From assembly GCA_021807105.1 (NCBI GenBank), contig JAKAPL010000023.1, positions 1 to 52,286 of the forward strand: a stretch of DNA of 52,286 nt, written 5' to 3'. Shown here one piece after another: positions 8,050 through 16,320 of the stretch (positions within the stretch are counted from its first letter, which is position 1; every line of letters starts with the position of its first letter). This stretch comes from Myxococcales bacterium (GTDB lineage: Bacteria > Myxococcota > Myxococcia > Myxococcales > JAKAPL01). The notes under the pieces were generated by a model. That model made no database searches. It saw only the letters and a list, made by a program, of their open reading frames with translations, and was not told the origin of the DNA. Both the position numbers and the translations under genes were made by a program.

Positions 8050-8097
8050 CGATCGCTGCTTCCGGCTCTCCGTCCGCAGCCTCGGAGGCTGCGATCG
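8050..8097. repeat. Nested inverted repeat in the carD/lipoprotein intergenic region
   Basis: CGATCGC (8050-8056) pairs with GCGATCG (8091-8097), and inside lies the near-palindrome GCAGCCTCGGAGGCTGC (8076-8092). The 343-bp gap 7900-8242 holds this structure, one promoter in each direction and no gene. A bidirectional terminator or a REP-like element are both possible; there is no T-run. Confidence 0.5.
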
Positions 8098-8162
8098 GAG
8101 GCCCGGAGGCAACGACGCGGGGTGGGGGGTCGAAAAGCGGGCCAGCGCCACGGGCCGGCCGC

Positions 8163-8191
8163 TTGACAGTGGAGCGAGCCGCGGCTAACGT
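8163..8191 (+). promoter_or_regulatory. Sigma-70 promoter of the thioredoxin-fold lipoprotein operon
   Basis: TTGACA (8163-8168), 17-bp spacer, TAACGT (8186-8191). The -35 box is perfect and the spacing ideal. The ribosome site GGAGA lies near 8231, before the ATG at 8243. Confidence 0.65.
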
Positions 8192-8242
8192 TCCCTCGCC
8201 GTTCCAGGGGCCACGCCCCAGGATTCTCGCCGGAGATCGACC

Positions 8243-9055
8243 ATGAGACGTGCTCTGATTGCCTGCTTTGCCGTGGGGCTCGCCGCCTGCGGCCCGAACA
8301 ACGTCGGATCGGGGGTTGGCAAGAGCAGCGGCGGCGGGGACGACGGCGGCAGCTCCGGCGCCGGGACGAGCGGAGGGACCAGCGGCACCACGAGCGGGTC
8401 TACCGATGGGGGAACGAACGGGAGCACGAGCGGCGGCCAGCCGGCCCCGTACGCCTGTCCCGGCAACCCCGCGCTCACCTACCCCGGAGATTCGGAGACC
8501 TGGGGCGTGACCCGCAGCAGCGTCTTCCCGGACTACTTCCTCGGCGGCGGCTACTGGAACCCATCCACGACCCCGGTCGCGGACACCACCCTCTCGCCCG
8601 AGACGGTGATGGCGTTCCACCTGCTCTACTGCTCGGGCTTCAAGTACGCCCTGCTCGACGTCTCGACGGTCTGGTGCCCCAACTGCCGGAACGAGGCGGC
8701 CGACCTGCCGGGCTGGACGGGGAGCGGTTACGCCTGGAACGGGAAGGACCAGGGCTGGATCGTCAAGTGGCTCCCGATGGGCGGCATCGTCTTCAGCGTG
8801 CTCGAGGAGAGCCAGGACCCGACGAAGCCCGCCACCCTCGACGACCTGAATAGCTGGATCGCGCAGTACCACACGAACTACCCCATGGCGATCGATCCTC
8901 AGCAAAACCTGATCTCGGGCCTCGGGCTGACCTCGGGCGGCTTCCCGGCGAACCTCATCATCGACCTGTCGGACATGAAGGTCGTCAACGCGGTCTTCGG
9001 CAACGATCCGACCTTCTACACCGACTTCGACGCGATCCTGACGAATGCGAAGTAG
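8243..9055 (+). CDS. Thioredoxin-fold lipoprotein
   Basis: A 270-residue exported lipoprotein. The signal peptide ends in the lipobox LAAC (Cys16). A Gly/Ser/Thr linker of about 50 residues follows, as in many myxobacterial surface lipoproteins. The mature domain is a redoxin fold with the active-site pair in VWCPNC, in the usual position after a hydrophobic strand (YALLDVSTVWC). Trx-like end motif GFPANLIIDL carries the cis-Pro equivalent. It probably exchanges disulfides in the periplasm or at the surface. The next gene overlaps it by 11 bp and encodes another thioredoxin-fold protein, so they are likely a functional pair. Confidence 0.82.
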   Translation: MRRALIACFAVGLAACGPNNVGSGVGKSSGGGDDGGSSGAGTSGGTSGTTSGSTDGGTNGSTSGGQPAPYACPGNPALTYPGDSETWGVTRSSVFPDYFLGGGYWNPSTTPVADTTLSPETVMAFHLLYCSGFKYALLDVSTVWCPNCRNEAADLPGWTGSGYAWNGKDQGWIVKWLPMGGIVFSVLEESQDPTKPATLDDLNSWIAQYHTNYPMAIDPQQNLISGLGLTSGGFPANLIIDLSDMKVVNAVFGNDPTFYTDFDAILTNAK

Positions 9056-9554
9056 CCCCTGGCTCCTCCTCCTGGGGCTCTGGGGCTGCGCCGCCGGTCA
9101 GGCGAGCGCGCGGGGCGAGGCGTCCGGCCTCCCGGATTTTGAGCTTTCGGATACGGACGGAAGCCCCGTCCGCCTCTCCGATTACGCCGGCAAGGACGTC
9201 ATCTACCTCGACTTCTGGGCGAGCTGGTGCGGCCCCTGCCAGCTCGAGCTGCCGCAGCTCCAGGCGCTCTACCAGAAGTACGGACCCAAGGGGTTCGTCG
9301 TCCTCGCCGTCTCCATGGACGACCCGACCACCGTCGGCGCCGTGGCCCCGGTCGCCCGCAAGAACGGCCTCACGTTCCCGGTCCTCCTCGATTCGCAGTC
9401 GCGGGCCGGGGCCCTCTACAACAGCGGCCACGCAGCGCCGTACGGCGTCCTGATCGGCCGGGACGGCCGGGTGATCGAGCAGCACGGGGGCTACACGCCG
9501 GGGGACGAGCGCAGGATCGAGGCGCTCGTCGTCGCCGCGCTCGCCAGGCGGTAG
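9045..9554 (+). CDS. TlpA/ResA-like thiol-disulfide oxidoreductase
   Basis: A 169-residue periplasmic thioredoxin. The short signal peptide ends around LLLLGLWGCAAG and could be lipidated at that Cys. The TlpA-type core runs from LPDFELSDTDGSPVRLSDYAGK to the active site FWASWCGPC and the AAPYGVLIGRDGRV segment with its cis-Pro. Proteins of this class reduce apocytochrome c thiols or copper-centre cysteines. It overlaps the preceding lipoprotein gene by 11 bp and precedes an outer-membrane protein gene. Confidence 0.88.
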   Translation: MRSSPWLLLLGLWGCAAGQASARGEASGLPDFELSDTDGSPVRLSDYAGKDVIYLDFWASWCGPCQLELPQLQALYQKYGPKGFVVLAVSMDDPTTVGAVAPVARKNGLTFPVLLDSQSRAGALYNSGHAAPYGVLIGRDGRVIEQHGGYTPGDERRIEALVVAALARR

Positions 9555-9734
9555 CCCGCCTCCTTCCGATGCCGGTCCGGTTGCTCGACGGAGAAGCTGT
9601 AGGGCGGGAGCTTGTCGCCCGCCGGAGTGGGTCAAGGTTTCGGCGCGCGTCGCGTCGTGGCGGCGGGGCAGAGGGCCCCGCCCTCCCTCGCGTCGCGAAC
9701 GCGTCATGCCCGGCGACCCGATAGGGGCCTCCTC

Positions 9735-11555
9735 GTGCGTCGCGCGCCACTGCTGTGCGCCCTGCTCATCGCGCCGGGGTCGGCGGCGGCGTTCCAGACC
9801 GAGCTCTCCGGCAAGCCGCTCACGGTCGATCTCACCGAGACCGCCGACGTCTCCTACCATGTGGACAACGGCGTCGTGGCCCCCCAGTTCCTGCCGGGCT
9901 CCACCGCGCAGACCCCGCTCTTCAACCCGAACTGGGACCCGACGAGCGACAACTACGTGGACTGGCTCAACCGCTTCGACGCCCAGCTCTCCTGGGGCCC
10001 CTGGCACGCCGAGCTGCGGTTCGACTCGGCGGTCTTCGCCAACACGCCCACCGTCCCGCAGAGCTACGCCATCTGCGTCAACGGCCTCACCGGCCCGTGC
10101 GAGAACCGCAACCTCGCCCTGATGCTGGAGAACCGCTACATCGACAACTTCGAGCTGGAGAAGATCTCGCTCAACTACCTGGGCGACCACCTCGACGCGA
10201 CCCTCGGCGACTTCTACCTCTCCTACGGGCGCGGCCTCGTGATCTCCCTGCTCAAGCTCGACGCGCTCGGCGTGGACACGACCCTGCGGGGCGCCGACGT
10301 GACCTTCCACTGGGGCGGCTTCACCGCGAACGCGGCGGCCGGCGTGACCAACATCGTCAACACCGACGAGGCGACGGGGGAGGTCGCGCCCGATCCCGAG
10401 GATCGGGTCGTCGCCGCGCGTCTGGAGTGGCGGCAGCCGCGGATCGTGACCATCGGGATCGACGGGGCCGGTTTCTTCCAGAATCCCCAGACCGCGCTCC
10501 TCTCCCCCTGGGAGCCCGGCGCCCCGACGCAATCCGTCCCGCTCGGCTGGCTCGCCCTCGGCTCGGTGCAGGGCGAGCCCTTCCCGCCCGGCGCCGGGCC
10601 GCCCGCCCTCACCTCGACCGGCAACTTCAGCGCGACGATCGACTTCCCGCACGTCTGGGATTTCGGGAAGCTCTACGCGGAGCTCGCCCACCAGGTGCAG
10701 GCCGAGTACACGGCGAACCCCTTGGGGGGGGGAGCAAGCCAGCAGTCGACGCAGGGCAACGCGCTCCTCGTCTCGGCCGACGCCTTCCTTGGGCCCGCGA
10801 CCCTGCTCGTCGAGTTCAAGGATTACCAGAACTACATCTACCCCCTGCAGAGCAGCCTCTCCTCGGTGACCTACCCGGCCTTCTGGCAGCAGAACGTCTA
10901 CAACAACCCCCCGGAGCTGGAGGAGATCTTCCAGGAGGAGGACCCCTCCTACACGACCTATGGCCCGCGGGTCCGGCTCGACTGGAAGCTCTCCGATCGC
11001 GTCTCGCCGTTCGCCTCAGCCGCCCTCTTCCAGAACGACACGGCCGGCTGGGACTACACGATCACCGACGGATACCTGGGGGTCGACGCGAACTGGCAGG
11101 ACCACCGCAGCCACGCCGTCGTCTCCGCGGGGCGGCGGCTGGAGATCATGAACCGCCTCTCGCCGACGCCCGGCGATCCCTACCAGCATGAGTGGTGGGT
11201 CCAGTACGACGCCGTCCAGGTCCTCGGGGCCACCTACAGCCTGGAGCTGGAGGGGCTCCACCGCCGCTTCGATTACGACGCGCTGCTCGGCCACCCCTGG
11301 AGCTGGGGCTACTCCTACCTCTCGCTCAAGCGGAGCGCGTGGACCGTGACGCTCGGCTACGAGTACACGACCCAGGACCCCGCCGAGTGGCGGTCGGCAA
11401 ACCCCAACGCCGGCGTCGCCTGGACGATCTCCGACCACTACACCGTCCGCGCCTTCGGCGGCGGCCGCGAGGCCGGCCTGCGCTGCATCAACGGCGTCTG
11501 CCGGGTCTTCCCAGGCTTCACGGGAGGCTCCGTCGAGCTGGCGGCGCGCTACTGA
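9735..11555 (+). CDS. Outer-membrane beta-barrel protein (DUF6029-like)
   Basis: About 606 residues from the GTG at 9735, chosen because it gives a clean signal peptide (RRAPLLCALLIAPGSAAA then FQTEL). The mature protein is rich in alternating aromatic strands (WGPWHAELRFDSAVF, FYLSYGRGLVISLLKLDALGVD, WTVTLGYEYTTQ) and ends in an aromatic C-terminus (ELAARY), as expected of an outer-membrane barrel. The repeated Tyr-Gly-Arg-Gly pattern resembles DUF6029 proteins. It follows the two thioredoxin genes after a 180-bp hairpin-rich gap. It could be a client or partner of those thiol proteins; that link is inference. Confidence 0.7.
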   Translation: MRRAPLLCALLIAPGSAAAFQTELSGKPLTVDLTETADVSYHVDNGVVAPQFLPGSTAQTPLFNPNWDPTSDNYVDWLNRFDAQLSWGPWHAELRFDSAVFANTPTVPQSYAICVNGLTGPCENRNLALMLENRYIDNFELEKISLNYLGDHLDATLGDFYLSYGRGLVISLLKLDALGVDTTLRGADVTFHWGGFTANAAAGVTNIVNTDEATGEVAPDPEDRVVAARLEWRQPRIVTIGIDGAGFFQNPQTALLSPWEPGAPTQSVPLGWLALGSVQGEPFPPGAGPPALTSTGNFSATIDFPHVWDFGKLYAELAHQVQAEYTANPLGGGASQQSTQGNALLVSADAFLGPATLLVEFKDYQNYIYPLQSSLSSVTYPAFWQQNVYNNPPELEEIFQEEDPSYTTYGPRVRLDWKLSDRVSPFASAALFQNDTAGWDYTITDGYLGVDANWQDHRSHAVVSAGRRLEIMNRLSPTPGDPYQHEWWVQYDAVQVLGATYSLELEGLHRRFDYDALLGHPWSWGYSYLSLKRSAWTVTLGYEYTTQDPAEWRSANPNAGVAWTISDHYTVRAFGGGREAGLRCINGVCRVFPGFTGGSVELAARY

Positions 11556-12250
11556 TCGGCCCGCCCGCCTCGCCTTCGATCCTGCGGAGGGGATTCGTTC
11601 CCACGTTCTCCCTCCGTTGCCCGGAAGTCATAGATCGCCTCGACGGCGACGTTGCGGTAGCGCTCGTACTTGAGGGCCATGGTGAGGAGCTGATCGAGCA
11701 GGCTCCCGGGGTCGCAGGAGCCCGCCTTCCGGCGGCGCTTGACCTCGGCGAGGATGGCCTTGCGGACGGCGCGGGGGTGGAAGCAGAACGACGCCGAGAA
11801 ATAGTGCTCGCCCTGGAACGGGACGAGGCGCGCCTCGAAGAGATCGCCCCGCGCGAGCCCGGCGAGGGCGCGCCGTTCGGTCACCTTGTACTGGAGGCCG
11901 CTGCACGCCTCGCGGACGGTCACGCGCGCGGCCTTGGGCAGGCCGCGCAGCTCGAAGAGGCCGCGCACGGTCTCGCAAAAGCCGCGGTAGATGGGCAGCT
12001 CGGAGGGGTGGATCTCGCCCGCGAAGAGCTCGAGGAACTCGGCCGCCGGCGTCGCGCCGGAGGGGGGCCGCGGGCGGTCGAAGACGTACCAGTCGAGGAA
12101 GCCCGCGAGCCGCTGCTCGATCGACTTGTCGTCCTCGAACACCGCGCCGCCGGTCCGCGCGAAGAAGGCCTCGTGCGCGGCGGAGACGTCGTCCTTGAAG
12201 CGCGCCTCGGTGGCCCAGGCGGCCACTCGGTCGAAGTAGGGGTGGTACAT
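11549..12250 (-). CDS. Conserved protein of unknown function
   Basis: 233 residues with no signal peptide or membrane segment. Predicted mainly helical and with a charged C-terminal tail (GERGNESPPQDRRRGGRADQ). Motifs such as FLDWYVFDRP and SIEQRLAGFLDWYVFD look like a family signature I cannot name. Its ATG lies 3 bp after the carA stop codon, so it is the last gene of the pyrimidine operon. Its 3' end overlaps the convergent outer-membrane protein gene by 7 bp. It could be a pyrimidine-linked function or simply an operon passenger. Confidence 0.65.
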   Translation of the reverse strand: MYHPYFDRVAAWATEARFKDDVSAAHEAFFARTGGAVFEDDKSIEQRLAGFLDWYVFDRPRPPSGATPAAEFLELFAGEIHPSELPIYRGFCETVRGLFELRGLPKAARVTVREACSGLQYKVTERRALAGLARGDLFEARLVPFQGEHYFSASFCFHPRAVRKAILAEVKRRRKAGSCDPGSLLDQLLTMALKYERYRNVAVEAIYDFRATEGERGNESPPQDRRRGGRADQ

Positions 12251-12253
12251 CGA

Positions 12254-13387
12254 TCAGGCGCCCATCCGGCGGACGAATTCGGCGAAGAGCGGGCGGGCGT
12301 CGTGCGGGCCCGGCGAGGCCTCGGGGTGGTACTGCACCCCGAAGGCGGGCGCCCCGAGGACGGCCAGCCCCTCGACGGTTCCGTCGTTGAGGTTGACGTG
12401 GGTGATCTCGGCCTTGCCGGCGAGCGAGGCGGCGTCCACGGCGAAGCCATGGTTCTGGCTGGTGATGTCGACCCTTCGGGTGGCGACCGTCTGGACCGGC
12501 TGATTCGCGCCGCGGTGGCCGAACTTGAGCTTGTAGGTGCGACCGCCGAGGGCGAGGGCGAGGATCTGGTGGCCGAGGCAGATGCCGAAGATGGGGACCT
12601 TGCAGAGGAGCGCGGCCACGGTCTCGCGCACGCCGGGGACGGCGTCCGGATCGCCGGGGCCGTTGGACAGGAAGACGCCGTCGGGACGGAGCGCGAGGGC
12701 CTCGCCGGCGCGGGTCCCCGCGGGGACGACGGTCACGCGGCAGCCGGCGTCGACGAGCAGCCGGAGGATCGACTGCTTGGCGCCGAAGTCGAACGCGACG
12801 ACGTGAGGAGCCGAGGCCGCCTCCCTCGCCCTTGGGGGGCGCCCCTCGCCCTCCCCGAGCACGTCGCCGGTCCCCTCCGTCCAGGCGTACGGGGCCGGGC
12901 AGGTCACCAGGCTCGCGAGATCGCGGCCCGCCATGCCGGGGGCGCGCCTGGCCCGCTCGACGAGCGCCGCGGCGCTCGCCCCCGAGGTCGAGAGGACGCC
13001 CATCTGCGCGCCGTGGTCGCGCAGATGATGGACGAGCGCGCGCGTGTCGATCCCCTCGATGGCCGGCAGGCCGGACCGCGCGAGCCACTCGGCGAGCCCC
13101 TCGCGCGCCCGCCAGCTCGACGGCTCCGCCGCGCGGTGCTTGACGGCGAGCCCCACGGCGCGCGGGGCGGGGGCCTCGAGGTCGCCGGGATTCACGCCGA
13201 CGTTGCCCATCTCGGGGCAGGCCATGACGACGATCTGGCCGGCGTACGACGGGTCGGTCAGCACCTCCTGATAGCCGGTGTGCGACGTGTTGAAGACGAC
13301 CTCGCCCACGACGTCCTCCGCCGCCCCGAAGGCCCGCCCCTCGAAGATCCGGCCGTCGGCCAGTGCGAGCAGCGCCTTACCCGCCAT
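12254..13387 (-). CDS. carA: Carbamoyl-phosphate synthase small subunit (glutaminase)
   Basis: A 377-residue glutamine amidotransferase subunit. It supplies ammonia to CarB for carbamoyl phosphate in pyrimidine and arginine synthesis. The N-terminal domain begins [18 protein letters not shown] and contains the [16 protein letters not shown] core. The class I glutaminase domain has the nucleophile Cys in FGICLGHQ and the His/Glu pair in [12 protein letters not shown]. The ATG at 13387 overlaps the pyrC stop region by 11 bp, so translation is coupled. carB is not in the window. Confidence 0.96.
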   Translation of the reverse strand: MAGKALLALADGRIFEGRAFGAAEDVVGEVVFNTSHTGYQEVLTDPSYAGQIVVMACPEMGNVGVNPGDLEAPAPRAVGLAVKHRAAEPSSWRAREGLAEWLARSGLPAIEGIDTRALVHHLRDHGAQMGVLSTSGASAAALVERARRAPGMAGRDLASLVTCPAPYAWTEGTGDVLGEGEGRPPRAREAASAPHVVAFDFGAKQSILRLLVDAGCRVTVVPAGTRAGEALALRPDGVFLSNGPGDPDAVPGVRETVAALLCKVPIFGICLGHQILALALGGRTYKLKFGHRGANQPVQTVATRRVDITSQNHGFAVDAASLAGKAEITHVNLNDGTVEGLAVLGAPAFGVQYHPEASPGPHDARPLFAEFVRRMGA

Positions 13388-14675
13388 GGGTCTCTCCGCG
13401 ATGAACGACCCGGCCGCCGACGATCGTCGCCCGGACGCGGCCCCGCAGCCGCATCCCGGCGAAGGGACTGTTGCGGCCGCGCGAGAGGAAGCGGGCGGGG
13501 TCCACCGTCCAGGCGGCCTCGCGGTCGACGAGGACGAGGTCGGCGGGGGAGCCCGGCGCGAGGCTGCCTCCGGGCAGCGAGAAGGCGCGCGCCGGTCCCG
13601 AGGTGAAGAGCTGCACGAGCCGCCGCTCATCGAGGACGCCGGCGTCGCACAGCGCGAGGCCGAGGGAGAGCGCGGTCTCCAGGCCGACGACGCCGTTTTG
13701 CGCCCGCTCGAACTCGATCTGCTTGTCGGCCACGCCATGAGGCGCGTGGTCGGTCGCGATCGCGTCGAGGGTCCCGTCGGCGAGCCCCTCGCGCACGGCG
13801 TCGCGGTCCGCGAGCGCGCGCAGCGGCGGGCTCATCTTGGCGTGGGTGTCGTAGCCGTCGATCGCGTCCTCGGTCAGGGTGAAGTGGTGCGGCGTGGCCT
13901 CCGCGGTCACCGGGACGCCGCGGGCCTTCGCCTCACGCAGCGCGCGGACGCTGCCCGCGGCGGAGACGTGGGCGACGTGGAGCCTTCCGCCGGTCAGCTC
14001 GCAGAGGGCGATGTCGCGCCGGACCATGATCTCCTCGGCCTGCGAGGGGCTCCCCCGCAGGCCGAGCCGCGTCGCGACCGGTCCCTCGTGGGCCGCGCCG
14101 CCGCCGAGGTGCGCGTCCTCCTCGTGGGCCACGACCGGGACTCCCAGGAGCTTGCCCCACTCCAGCGCGCGCCGCATGAGCGCCGCGTTCATGATCGGCC
14201 GGCCGTCGTCGGTGAAGGCGACCACGCCGGAGGCGCGCATCGCGGCCAGCTCGGCGAGCTTCTCGCCCGCCTGTCCCGCGCTCACCGCGCCCGCGACGTG
14301 GACGCGGACCGGCGAGGTCTCCCGGGCCCGCCGCGCGACCCAGTCGACGAGCGGGCCGTCGTCGATCGGCGGCCGCGTGTTGGGCATGGCGACCACCGCG
14401 GTGAAGCCGCCCGCCGCCGCCGCTCTCCCGCCGGTGGCGATCGTCTCCTTGCCCTCCTCGCCCGGCTCGCGCAGGTGGCAGTGGAGATCGATGAGGCCGG
14501 GGAGCAGCAGGAGGCCGGAGGCGTCGAGCCGTTCGTCGCCCGGACGCGGCGAGGGCCCCGGCCCCTCGACGAGCTCGCGCAGCCGCCCCTCCTCGACGAT
14601 CGCGGTCCGGAGCCCGAGCCGCCCGCGCTCGGGGTCGATGGCGATCGCGTCGCGGACGAGGAGCCGTTCAGCCAT
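13377..14675 (-). CDS. pyrC: Dihydroorotase
   Basis: A 432-residue class I dihydroorotase that converts carbamoyl aspartate to dihydroorotate. Zinc-binding residues are visible in [10 protein letters not shown] near residue 60, in the VVAHEED His and in the catalytic ATDHAPH segment. The length and long C-terminal amidohydrolase strand set ([15 protein letters not shown]) match the PyrC/PyrX group found beside pyrB. The catalytic motifs look intact, so it is probably active rather than a pyrX pseudo-enzyme. Overlaps pyrB by 8 bp and carA by 11 bp. Confidence 0.94.
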   Translation of the reverse strand: MAERLLVRDAIAIDPERGRLGLRTAIVEEGRLRELVEGPGPSPRPGDERLDASGLLLLPGLIDLHCHLREPGEEGKETIATGGRAAAAGGFTAVVAMPNTRPPIDDGPLVDWVARRARETSPVRVHVAGAVSAGQAGEKLAELAAMRASGVVAFTDDGRPIMNAALMRRALEWGKLLGVPVVAHEEDAHLGGGAAHEGPVATRLGLRGSPSQAEEIMVRRDIALCELTGGRLHVAHVSAAGSVRALREAKARGVPVTAEATPHHFTLTEDAIDGYDTHAKMSPPLRALADRDAVREGLADGTLDAIATDHAPHGVADKQIEFERAQNGVVGLETALSLGLALCDAGVLDERRLVQLFTSGPARAFSLPGGSLAPGSPADLVLVDREAAWTVDPARFLSRGRNSPFAGMRLRGRVRATIVGGRVVHRGETHGG

Positions 14676-15621
14676 GGGCGTTCCTCCCGGCGAGCAGGGC
14701 GAGCAGCGCCATCCGCACCGCGACCCCGTTCTCGACCTGTTCGAGGATGACGCTGCGCGGTCCGTCCGCGACCGCCGAGGCCAGCTCGACCCCGCGGTTG
14801 ATCGGGCCGGGGTGGAGCACGAGGGCCTGCGGCGCCAGCGCGGCGGCGGCCTCGGCCGACAGGCCGAAGAGGCGGGCGTACTCGCGCAGCGACGGGAAGG
14901 GCGAGACCTCGGGGGCGAGCCGCTCGAACTGGACGCGCAGCATCACGACGGCGTCCGCGCCGGCGAGCGCCTCGTCGAGCCGCGCGTGGGCGGAGACCCT
15001 CCCGGGCTCGCCGAGCCGGTCGAGGCCGGGGGGCAGGAGCGCCGGCGGCCCGGCGAGGCGGACGCGCGCGCCGAGGCGGGAGAGGCAGAAGGCGTCGGAG
15101 CGGGCGACCCGGCTGTGGGCGATGTCCCCGACGATCGCCACGGTCCTGCCCTCGAAGCTCCCCCAGTGGCGCCGGAGCGTGAAGGCGTCGAGGAGCGCCT
15201 GGGAGGGATGCTCGTGGGCGCCGTCCCCGGCGTTGATCACCGCCGAGCGGACCTGGGCGGCGACGAGCTGGGCCGCGCCGGAGCAGGGGTGGCGCAGCAC
15301 GAGCGCGTCGGGCCTCATCGCCTCGAGGTTCTTCGCCGTGTCGAGGAGCGTCTCGCCCTTCTCGACGCTGCCGCCGGCGGCCGTCCAGGCGATCACCTCC
15401 GCGCCGAGGCGGCGGGCGGCGACCTCGAACGAGACGCGGGTGCGCGTCGACGGCTCGAAGAAGAGGGTGACGACGAGGCGGCCGCGCAGCCGGTCCGGCT
15501 CGGGCGCGGACGAGAGCCGCTCCGCCTCGTCGAGGACGCGGAGGATGTCCTCCCGCGAGAGCGGCTCGATGCCGAGCAGGTGGCGGTGGGGGAACTCTCC
15601 GCCGCGACCGGGCGCTACCAC
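14668..15621 (-). CDS. pyrB: Aspartate carbamoyltransferase catalytic subunit
   Basis: Condenses carbamoyl phosphate with aspartate. Motifs: FFEPSTRTRVSFE (carbamoyl-phosphate loop), VLRHPCSGAAQ, HPSQALLDAFTL and the C-terminal HPGPINRGVEL. The GTG at 15621 was chosen because it gives a 317-residue protein of the normal family length (305-320) and overlaps the upstream stop codon. No ATG lies between it and the first conserved block (HLLGIEPLSREDI). No pyrI regulatory subunit is present. Confidence 0.93.
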   Translation of the reverse strand: MVAPGRGGEFPHRHLLGIEPLSREDILRVLDEAERLSSAPEPDRLRGRLVVTLFFEPSTRTRVSFEVAARRLGAEVIAWTAAGGSVEKGETLLDTAKNLEAMRPDALVLRHPCSGAAQLVAAQVRSAVINAGDGAHEHPSQALLDAFTLRRHWGSFEGRTVAIVGDIAHSRVARSDAFCLSRLGARVRLAGPPALLPPGLDRLGEPGRVSAHARLDEALAGADAVVMLRVQFERLAPEVSPFPSLREYARLFGLSAEAAAALAPQALVLHPGPINRGVELASAVADGPRSVILEQVENGVAVRMALLALLAGRNAHG

Positions 15622-16115
15622 GTGGGCGGCTCCAGGCCGGATTCGGCGCTCGGGTTGAAGTGGAGGGTGAGGTACTTGCCCTGGAGGCCGGGCAGCGGAA
15701 CGCTGCGGGTATAGTGGACGGTGATCGTGATCTGCCCCTGCGAATCCGAGCAGTCCTCGTTGGGGTCGGTGCAGGTGACGACGACGTGCTGCTCGTCGTC
15801 GTCGATCGGCAGCCCGGCCGCCTCGACCGCCTGCCCGCCCGCGGGCGTCTCGACGTGCGAGCCGATCTTCGCCAGGGCGTCGAGGACGCGGTCGTGGATC
15901 TGCCTCTCGCCGATCCGCCGCCAGGCGTCGTTGGCGATCGCGTGGAGCTGCCGCTCCGCCTCGAGGTTGTCCGCGATCGCCGGCCAGACGGCATAGGCGA
16001 GCCAACCCGCGGCGGCGGCGAGCAGGAGGAGGAGCAAGGAGCTCCCCTGGATCCTCCCCGAGCGGGCGCGCCGCCTCGCGGCCACCGTCGCCGGTCCCCG
16101 CCGTCGGCCTCTCAT
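15615..16115 (-). CDS. Membrane-anchored protein of unknown function, first gene of the pyrimidine operon
   Basis: 166 residues from the ATG at 16115, preceded by GGGAGG at good spacing. A basic N-terminus is followed by one transmembrane helix (SSLLLLLLAAAAGWLAYAVWPAIA). A soluble domain of about 120 residues then contains a Cys pair (VVVTCTDPNEDCSDS). Orientation by the positive-inside rule puts that domain outside the membrane. The fold resembles small pseudopilin or DUF4845-like membrane proteins, but I would not assign it. Its stop codon overlaps the pyrB GTG. Confidence 0.65.
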   Translation of the reverse strand: MRGRRRGPATVAARRRARSGRIQGSSLLLLLLAAAAGWLAYAVWPAIADNLEAERQLHAIANDAWRRIGERQIHDRVLDALAKIGSHVETPAGGQAVEAAGLPIDDDEQHVVVTCTDPNEDCSDSQGQITITVHYTRSVPLPGLQGKYLTLHFNPSAESGLEPPTW

Positions 16116-16320
16116 CACGGCCTCCCTAATACACCAAACCCGGGCGTCGCAGGTGGGCCGCACCGCTGGCGCCTCGTCTTGCGTGAGCGGCGCTCGAAGC
16201 GGCAAGAGAAGGGCGTTCACTCCTCCCGATCGCCTTCTTGCCTGCCGAGGGGTCGCGTGGTAACGGATCACGGATGGCGTCACCCGGTAGGTCCGGGCTC
16301 GACCTTTAGGAGGCATGGCA

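Noticed and set aside
9555..9734. Rho-independent terminator in the GC hairpin GGCGGGGC/GCCCCGCC
   Set aside because: The stem is clear but no T-run follows, and the outer-membrane protein gene begins just downstream on the same strand.
14668..16005. One long protein covering pyrB and the upstream region
   Set aside because: The extra N-terminal residues are out-of-frame translation of the membrane protein gene 15615-16115. PyrB homology starts just after the GTG at 15621.
16315..16320. ATG at 16315 as start of the propeller lipoprotein
   Set aside because: It lies one base from AGGAGG. The ATG at 16321 has proper spacing and gives the same signal peptide.
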